Shown here: positions 31,626 to 35,498 of the stretch, piece after piece
How positions within the stretch are numbered: the first letter of the stretch is position 1
Layout: every line of letters begins with the position of its first letter
DNA from: Oscillospiraceae bacterium
Lineage (GTDB): Bacteria; Bacillota; Clostridia; Oscillospirales; Oscillospiraceae
DNA length: 35,498 nucleotides
Reading direction: 5' to 3'
Assembly (NCBI GenBank): GCA_024691985.1
Contig: JAILNC010000133.1
Coordinates: 1 to 35,498, forward strand
Notes under the pieces: generated by a model
Database searches by the model: none
Told to the model about the DNA's origin: nothing
Seen by the model: the letters and a program-made list of their open reading frames with translations, nothing else
Program-made: the position numbers and the translations under genes

Positions 31626-32333
31626 TCAGTCTGGGACCTGCCGCTCTTTTTTCAGCCGCTCGAGCCTCTCGCGCTCCGCCTGCGACAGGCGCAGATAGAC
31701 GGGCAGCAGGCTCTCCGCCGTGCCCGGCTCTTTGTCCCGCGCGGCCATCGCCACGCCCCAGGCGCTCTGCATGCGCAGATTCTCCGGCGCGAGCCTGTAA
31801 GCGATCCCCCGCGCCGCGAGATAGTCCGCGCTCATCTCCGCGCCGTCGCCCACAAGGAAGGGGCTCTCGCCGTACGCTGTCAGCTCCTCCGCCAGCTCCG
31901 ACAGGGCGATGGGCCGATCCTCCGTCAGCCGGACGGGCCGCCCGTCCCCGATGCGAAACAGCGCGTTGTAGACCTGGCTGCGCCGCGCGTCCATCACAGG
32001 GCAGATCAGGCCCCCCGCCGCGAGGCCGTGCCAAGCCATGGCCTCCAGCGTGGACACGCCCACGCAGGGCTTTTCCAGCGACCAGGCCAGGCCCTTGACC
32101 ATCGACACCCCGATGCGGATGCCCGTAAAGGAGCCGGGCCCCTGCGCCACGGCGAGCAGGTCGACGTCCTTATAGGAAAGCTCGGCGTTTTTGAGCATGT
32201 CCTCCCCCATCGGCAGGAGGGTCCGGCTGTGGGTCAGACCGCTGCACTGGCTGTACTGGCTCAAAAGCTTTCCGTCCCGGACCAGCGCGGCCGAGGCCGC
32301 CTTCGCCGAGGATTCAAACGCCAGAATCAGCAT
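31626..32333 (-). CDS. tsaB: t6A synthesis protein TsaB
   Basis: TsaB partners TsaD in transferring threonylcarbamoyl to adenosine 37 of ANN-decoding tRNAs. The 235-residue product has the ASKHA-type start [17 protein letters not shown] (2-18), HSRTLLPMGEDML (about 35-47), GPGSFTGIRIGVS (about 65-77) and a variable C-terminal half. It has an inactive ATPase fold like other TsaB proteins. Start ATG 32333, with GGAGG upstream, overlapping the tsaE stop by seven bases, so coupled. tsaD is not next to it here. Confidence 0.93.
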   Translation of the reverse strand: MLILAFESSAKAASAALVRDGKLLSQYSQCSGLTHSRTLLPMGEDMLKNAELSYKDVDLLAVAQGPGSFTGIRIGVSMVKGLAWSLEKPCVGVSTLEAMAWHGLAAGGLICPVMDARRSQVYNALFRIGDGRPVRLTEDRPIALSELAEELTAYGESPFLVGDGAEMSADYLAARGIAYRLAPENLRMQSAWGVAMAARDKEPGTAESLLPVYLRLSQAERERLERLKKERQVPD

Positions 32334-32752
32334 GCCTCCGCCCCCTCGATGGTGATTTTCCGGTCTGTGTCCGAGAGCTTTTCGATCGTGACGCGGATCT
32401 CGTCGCCGAAGAAGGCGTCCTGCACGTTCTCGCTCCACTCCACCGCGCAGACCGCGCCCCGGGCCAGATAGTCCTCCCAGCCGATGTCGAAGAGCTCGTC
32501 CGCGCCGGAGAGGCGGTACATGTCAAAGTGGATCAGCTCCCGCTGCCCGAGATACTCGTTGATGATGGTGAAGGTCGGGCTGGACACCCGGCAGTCGAGT
32601 CCCATGCCCCGCGCCATCCCCCGCACGAAAGCGGTCTTGCCCGCGCCCAGATCGCCGTACATCGCGACCACCGTCCCCCCGGGAAGCGGCCCGGCGAAGC
32701 GGCGGCCGAGCTCCTCGGTCTCGCGCTCGCTGTGCGTAATGTATTCTGCCAT
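32327..32752 (-). CDS. tsaE: t6A synthesis ATPase TsaE
   Basis: ATPase that drives the TsaBD complex in t6A formation. 141 residues, beginning [19 protein letters not shown]; Walker A is [13 protein letters not shown] (about 33-45), followed by [10 protein letters not shown] (about 57-66), HFDMYRL and VEWSENV (about 101-107). The start is ATG 32752 with GGAGCGGAG upstream; the open frame continues upstream but its sequence there is in the leader. First gene of tsaE-tsaB, with a promoter about 100 bases upstream. Confidence 0.94.
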   Translation of the reverse strand: MAEYITHSERETEELGRRFAGPLPGGTVVAMYGDLGAGKTAFVRGMARGMGLDCRVSSPTFTIINEYLGQRELIHFDMYRLSGADELFDIGWEDYLARGAVCAVEWSENVQDAFFGDEIRVTIEKLSDTDRKITIEGAEAC

Positions 32753-32851
32753 GCTCCGCTCCGTACTCCGATGAATTATTTCTCCCACGGTGCGGACAGT
32801 TTTTACAATGCGCTCACAATCCGCCCCGGGAGCTGTGCTATAGTGAATTTG

Positions 32852-32881
32852 ATTATACACCGAAATCCCTCCTTGCGTAAA
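32852..32881 (-). promoter_or_regulatory. Promoter of tsaE-tsaB
   Basis: Minus strand TTTACG (32881-32876), 18 bases, perfect TATAAT (32857-32852). Its -35 overlaps the -35 of the plus-strand promoter below. Confidence 0.55.
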
Positions 32882-32901
32882 GAGGGACTTCGTGATAAAC
32901 T
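32873..32901 (+). promoter_or_regulatory. Promoter of the SEDS gene
   Basis: TTGCGT (32873-32878), 17 bases, TAAACT (32896-32901). The -35 is in the loop of a small inverted repeat (TCCCTC ... GAGGGA). Confidence 0.5.
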
Positions 32902-32962
32902 ACGTTTCGTTTCATTCATACAAATGTCCGGTCGGCAGTTGTTCGGTTTTTGAGAGGAGGCG

Positions 32963-34123
32963 GTGGCGATCCGACGCTTCAGGCCTTATATACGGCAGTT
33001 CTTTCAGAGGGCGGATATTTTTCTGCTGAGTATCTGCACGCTCTGCTCCATCTTCGGCGTCGTCATGATCCACAAGGCGGTTGTCGGCATGTACACCGGC
33101 GGCTGGAACATGTCTGCGCCCGCCAAGTACATCGCGGTGCAGATCTTTTCCATCTTCCTCGGCCTCGGCGCGTTCGTGCTTTTCACGATCATCGACGCCG
33201 ACATCCTCGGCTCCCAGTGGAAGATCCTGGCGGGCATCAATCTGCTGCTGCTGGTGGCGCTGGTCATCTTCGGTCAGGACGACGGCACCGGCAACAAGGC
33301 GTGGATCCGCTTCGCCGGCATCGGCATCCAGCCCGCCGAGGTCATCAAGATCCTCTATATCATCATCGCCGCCCGACAGATGACATATATCAGGGAACAC
33401 GAGGATATCAACAGCTTCTTTTCGGTCGTACAGATGGTGGGCCACTTCGGTATTGTGTTCGTGCTGATCGTCGTCGTCTCCTCCGACCTGGGAAGCGCCG
33501 CGGTCATCATGCTGATTTTCCTGACCATGTTCTTTCTGCTGGGGGTGCGGCTGTACTGGTTCGCGCTGGGCGGCGCGCTGGTGGCCGCGGCGGTGCCCCT
33601 GCTGTGGAACTACTTCCTCAAGGACTATCAGAAGAAACGCCTGATCGCCCCCTACGATCCGAGCATCGACCCCGATGGCTGGGGCATCACCTGGCAGACC
33701 ACCCAGAGCAAGCTGACCCTGGCCTCCGGCCGCCTCACCGGCGTGGACGAGAGCCACCGCGCCACGGTCTTCACCGGCAAGCACACCGACTTCATTTTCT
33801 CCTGTGTGGGCGAGAATCTGGGGATGATCGGCTGCATCGTTGTCATCGTCCTGCTGATCATCATCATCGTCCACATCGTGCGCGTCGGGCTCAAGAGCGG
33901 GCGTCTGTTCGACATGCTCATCTGCATGGGCGTGGCCTCGGCCATGACTTTCCAGACCCTCATCAACATCGGCATGTGCATCGGCATCACGCCGGTTATC
34001 GGCATCACGCTCCCCTTCTTCAGCTACGGGGGCTCGTCCATGGTGACGATGTACGGCGCCATGGGGCTGGTCTCAGGCGTCAAATACAAGCTCAAGCCGG
34101 AGCATTTCTCTCTGATCTACTGA
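32963..34123 (+). CDS. SEDS family peptidoglycan polymerase (FtsW/RodA/SpoVE type)
   Basis: SEDS proteins polymerise glycan strands from lipid II together with a class B PBP. This 386-residue polytopic protein has about ten transmembrane helices. Motifs: GNKAWIRFAGIGIQPAEVIKI (about 111-131, where FtsW/RodA have QPSE), the acidic VVVSSDLGSAAVIM (about 169-182) that carries the proposed catalytic Asp, the long loop DGWGITWQTTQSKLTLASGRLTG, HTDFIFSCVGENLGMIG and the C-terminal FFSYGGSSMV. GTG start, the only start in the frame; AGGAGG lies two bases before it, unusually close, and GAGAGG may serve instead. Whether it acts in division, elongation or sporulation is not visible. Confidence 0.92.
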   Translation: MAIRRFRPYIRQFFQRADIFLLSICTLCSIFGVVMIHKAVVGMYTGGWNMSAPAKYIAVQIFSIFLGLGAFVLFTIIDADILGSQWKILAGINLLLLVALVIFGQDDGTGNKAWIRFAGIGIQPAEVIKILYIIIAARQMTYIREHEDINSFFSVVQMVGHFGIVFVLIVVVSSDLGSAAVIMLIFLTMFFLLGVRLYWFALGGALVAAAVPLLWNYFLKDYQKKRLIAPYDPSIDPDGWGITWQTTQSKLTLASGRLTGVDESHRATVFTGKHTDFIFSCVGENLGMIGCIVVIVLLIIIIVHIVRVGLKSGRLFDMLICMGVASAMTFQTLINIGMCIGITPVIGITLPFFSYGGSSMVTMYGAMGLVSGVKYKLKPEHFSLIY

Positions 34124-34126
34124 CAA

Positions 34127-34160
34127 AAGGCAGCCCGCCGAAACGGGCTGCCTTGATTCT
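34127..34160 (+). terminator. Terminator after the SEDS gene
   Basis: An 11-bp stem (34127-34137 with 34144-34154), 6-base loop, weak T-rich tail; also serves the converging DUF975 gene. Confidence 0.7.
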
Positions 34161-34897
34161 TATTCGGAAGCTGTGACGGTCTGCGCTGCGCGTCTGCCGA
34201 CGAGGCGATCGTAATACAGCGTCTTGGTCGTCGCGATGTAGGGCGTGGACCAGAACTGCACCGCGTAGCCGAAGGTCGGGAAGGCCGCGAGCAGATACCA
34301 GCCGATAAAGCTCAGATCCAGCTCGAACAGCTCCGCCTTGTGGCCGTTCATCAGCAATCGGGATTCCCGCAGGCATTGGACCGGCGATTTCGTCGGATCG
34401 TCGATCAGCAGATAGATCGCCTGGGAATAGCGGTAATGCGCGATGACGCCGGGAAAGAACAGCAGCAGGCTCCAGAGGAAGACCAGCATGGCCTTCAGTA
34501 TGTTCAGCACGATGACCTTCGGGAAGAAGCCGAAGGCGTCCAGCAGGTTGCCGAAGGCCGGCGCGTTCCCGCGCACCGTGTTCAGCAGGAAGATCAGAAA
34601 GCCCGCCCGGACGACGCTCATGGTCAGCGAGAGCAGAATATGGATCAGGTATGCGCTCGTCGGCGGCGTCATCCCGTCCAGATACTTGAGCGCGTATTCA
34701 TAATTGCCCTCGGAAACGTAGTTCATGTAGTTCATGGCCTCGGACTCGCTGACGTTCACGCTCAGGACCCGCTGCCCCAGCAGCTCCACCACGATGGAGA
34801 GGAGCAGAAACACCATCCCCACCGTGAGCACCCGCGGTTTGGAGGATGCGATGATCTCCCTCGCCCGCTGCTTGATACCCCGTCGATCCAGTGACAT
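34160..34897 (-). CDS. DUF975 family membrane protein
   Basis: A 245-residue protein: a basic N-terminal part (MSLDRRGIKQRAREII), then hydrophobic helices at about 22-42, 83-104, 124-150 and 195-215. The signature region RYSQAIYLLIDDPTKSPVQCLRESRLLMNGHK (within about 156-187) is typical of DUF975 proteins, which are integral membrane proteins of unknown function common in Clostridia and other Firmicutes. GAAGGAGG precedes the ATG by seven bases, with its own promoter. It converges on the SEDS gene. No enzyme motif is seen. Confidence 0.87.
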   Translation of the reverse strand: MSLDRRGIKQRAREIIASSKPRVLTVGMVFLLLSIVVELLGQRVLSVNVSESEAMNYMNYVSEGNYEYALKYLDGMTPPTSAYLIHILLSLTMSVVRAGFLIFLLNTVRGNAPAFGNLLDAFGFFPKVIVLNILKAMLVFLWSLLLFFPGVIAHYRYSQAIYLLIDDPTKSPVQCLRESRLLMNGHKAELFELDLSFIGWYLLAAFPTFGYAVQFWSTPYIATTKTLYYDRLVGRRAAQTVTASE

Positions 34898-34932
34898 TGA
34901 AAGCCTCCTTCGCCCATGTAGGGCTCAGTCAC

Positions 34933-34961
34933 AATATAGCATCCGCCGCCGCTCCTGTAAA
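34933..34961 (-). promoter_or_regulatory. Promoter of the DUF975 gene
   Basis: Minus strand TTTACA (34961-34956), 17 bases, TATATT (34938-34933). Confidence 0.75.
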
Positions 34962-35007
34962 GAAAATAAGTTGTGAACAGAGCCGCGCGATAAATGTAAA
35001 AAACAGC

Positions 35008-35036
35008 TTGACAAGCACAGGCTTCAATGCTATTAT
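35008..35036 (+). promoter_or_regulatory. Promoter of tRNA-Leu
   Basis: Perfect TTGACA (35008-35013), 17 bases, TATTAT (35031-35036); mature tRNA begins 21 bases later. Confidence 0.85.
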
Positions 35037-35056
35037 TATCAAGCGTTCCGCAAGAT

Positions 35057-35144
35057 GCGCGAGTGGTGGAATTGGCAGACTCGCTAGATTCAGGTTCTAG
35101 TGCTCACTCCGGGCGTGCGGGTTCAAGTCCCGCCTCGCGCACCA
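35057..35144 (+). tRNA. tRNA-Leu (anticodon CAG)
   Basis: A class II tRNA with encoded CCA. The acceptor stem is 35057-35063 with 35134-35140, then discriminator A and CCA (35142-35144). The anticodon stem CTAGA/TCTAG (35084-35088, 35096-35100) frames the loop TTCAGGT, giving anticodon CAG (35091-35093), which reads CUG. A variable arm lies between about 35101 and 35118, and the T-arm contains GGTTCAA. CUG is one of the most used leucine codons in these genes, fitting a dedicated CAG tRNA. Confidence 0.96.
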
Positions 35145-35181
35145 AAAACCCTTGAAATCGCTAAGGTTTCAAGGGTTTTTT
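35144..35181 (+). terminator. Terminator of tRNA-Leu
   Basis: A 14-bp stem (35144-35157 with 35167-35180) with 9-base loop and a six-T run (35176-35181). Confidence 0.9.
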
Positions 35182-35353
35182 CTATGCTTTTGCGCATAGA
35201 TTTTTTACCCCTTCTTGACGCTAGATTTTCTGCTAGATTTTTTGATGCAAAAAGGAGGGTTTTTCTATGCGCAGAACAACGATTTTGAATTCTTGTTTAT
35301 ATTGTTTTGCCGCAGCCTCAATCAACCACACATCATTATTGACATATGTCTGA
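35181..35353. other. AT-rich spacer after tRNA-Leu
   Basis: This stretch is far poorer in GC than the rest. It holds a 7-bp hairpin (35181-35187 with 35194-35200) followed by six T, two copies of GCTAGATTTT (35220-35229 and 35232-35241), and an SD AAGGAGG seven to eight bases before ATG 35267 that opens a 28-codon frame ending at 35353. The minus strand also has an open frame at 35233-35448. I cannot assign either; the short plus-strand frame overlaps the DUF134 promoter -35 and may be spurious. The 3' end of a tRNA is a common integration site, and the sequence could be a remnant, but no integrase or repeated tRNA end is seen. Confidence 0.4.
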
Positions 35354-35383
35354 AATAATGATATATTATTTTCGACATAAGTC
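35339..35383 (+). promoter_or_regulatory. Promoter and symmetric operator of the DUF134 gene
   Basis: Perfect TTGACA (35339-35344), 17 bases, TATATT (35362-35367). The boxes lie in a 43-base imperfect palindrome: GACATATGTC (35341-35350) and GACATAAGTC (35374-35383) are 33 bases apart, about three helical turns, and flank AAATAAT/ATTATTT (35353-35359, 35365-35371). All share the centre at 35362, with 16 of 19 arm positions matching. A two-site repressor is likely. A further perfect palindrome, AGGTGCACCT (35391-35400), precedes the ATG. Confidence 0.7.
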
Positions 35384-35400
35384 AGGAAAGAGGTGCACCT

Positions 35401-35498
35401 ATGCCCAGAAAGCAGCGCTGCCGCTGTATCGGCGGCTACCCGGATCATTGGGAATTCTCGCCCGAGGAAACGTCTGACAAGGAACCCGTCGTGATGAG
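35401..35498 (+). CDS. DUF134 family protein, N-terminal part
   Basis: Only 32 codons are in the window: MPRKQRCRCIGGYPDHWEFS, then acidic residues and KEPVVM. The basic MPR-x-x-x-C-R start and a later VVM match the N terminus of DUF134 proteins, small presumed DNA-binding proteins with a sigma-70 region 4-like helix-turn-helix, often beside iron-sulfur or metal-cofactor genes (NifX/NifB-like). GAGGTG precedes the ATG by five bases. The gene runs off the window, so length and partners are unknown. The strong symmetric promoter suggests tight regulation, possibly by itself. Confidence 0.7.
   Translation, partial: MPRKQRCRCIGGYPDHWEFSPEETSDKEPVVM

Overview
The window reads as a chromosomal core region of a GC-rich, low-oxygen-type Firmicute. 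It is most likely a member of class Clostridia, order Oscillospirales (an inference from gene content and protein style, not a search result). The support is: strong AAGGAGG-type Shine-Dalgarno (SD) sites before almost every gene; frequent GTG and TTG starts; -35/-10 promoters spaced 17 bp; Firmicute families (YfhO, DUF975, DUF1294, DUF5058, DUF4015-like); an infC-rpmI-rplT operon with an attenuator-like leader; and an oxygen-sensitive class I (Fe-S) tartrate dehydratase. Coding density is high. No phage, transposase or CRISPR genes are present. Many long open frames antisense to real genes are GC-driven shadows.

Layout. 1-609: 5' part of murC (minus). 692-3061: family 4 uracil-DNA glycosylase, DUF2156 protein and GNAT acetyltransferase in an overlapping operon. 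3218-3832 (minus): a PurN-like protein without catalytic residues. 3977-6484: histidine phosphatase-GNAT fusion, metallophosphoesterase with SH3-like tail, DUF1294 membrane protein. 6533-9072 (minus): two overlapping CNNM/CorC-type membrane proteins. 9261-10484: RlmI-type rRNA methyltransferase. 10610-15735: DUF5058 membrane protein, a related membrane partner, a membrane-anchored M20 peptidase and a YfhO protein. 15795-17015 (minus): secreted anchored surface protein. 17192-20079: mnmG-mnmA for tRNA wobble-uridine modification. 20074-20342: a non-coding hairpin cluster flanked by identical 31-bp repeats. 20345-21599 (minus): an unknown exported protein and a tandem OB-fold SSB-like protein. 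21717-22400: deoC. 22410-23831: infC (apparent AUC start), rpmI, rplT. 23947-25509: rpiB and an extracytoplasmic glycoside-hydrolase-like protein. 25733-29224: hom-lysC-asd. 29300-30845: ttdA-ttdB. 30908-32752 (minus): upp, and tsaE-tsaB for t6A. 32963-34123: SEDS (FtsW/RodA/SpoVE) protein. 34160-34897 (minus): DUF975 protein. 35057-35144: tRNA-Leu(CAG). 35401-end: start of a DUF134 gene behind a symmetric promoter/operator.

How they work together. Much of the window is housekeeping: translation and RNA modification (infC, rpmI, rplT, mnmG, mnmA, tsaB, tsaE, rlmI, tRNA-Leu), envelope synthesis (murC, SEDS, YfhO), aspartate-family amino acids (hom, lysC, asd) and small carbon metabolism (deoC, rpiB, ttdAB, upp). 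The less-described parts are the paired membrane proteins with the M20 peptidase, the catalytically stripped PurN paralogue, the structured repeat after mnmA, and the 43-bp imperfect palindrome at the DUF134 promoter. No intergenic stretch exceeds about 300 bases. The two longest, 20080-20344 and 35145-35400, are described as features.
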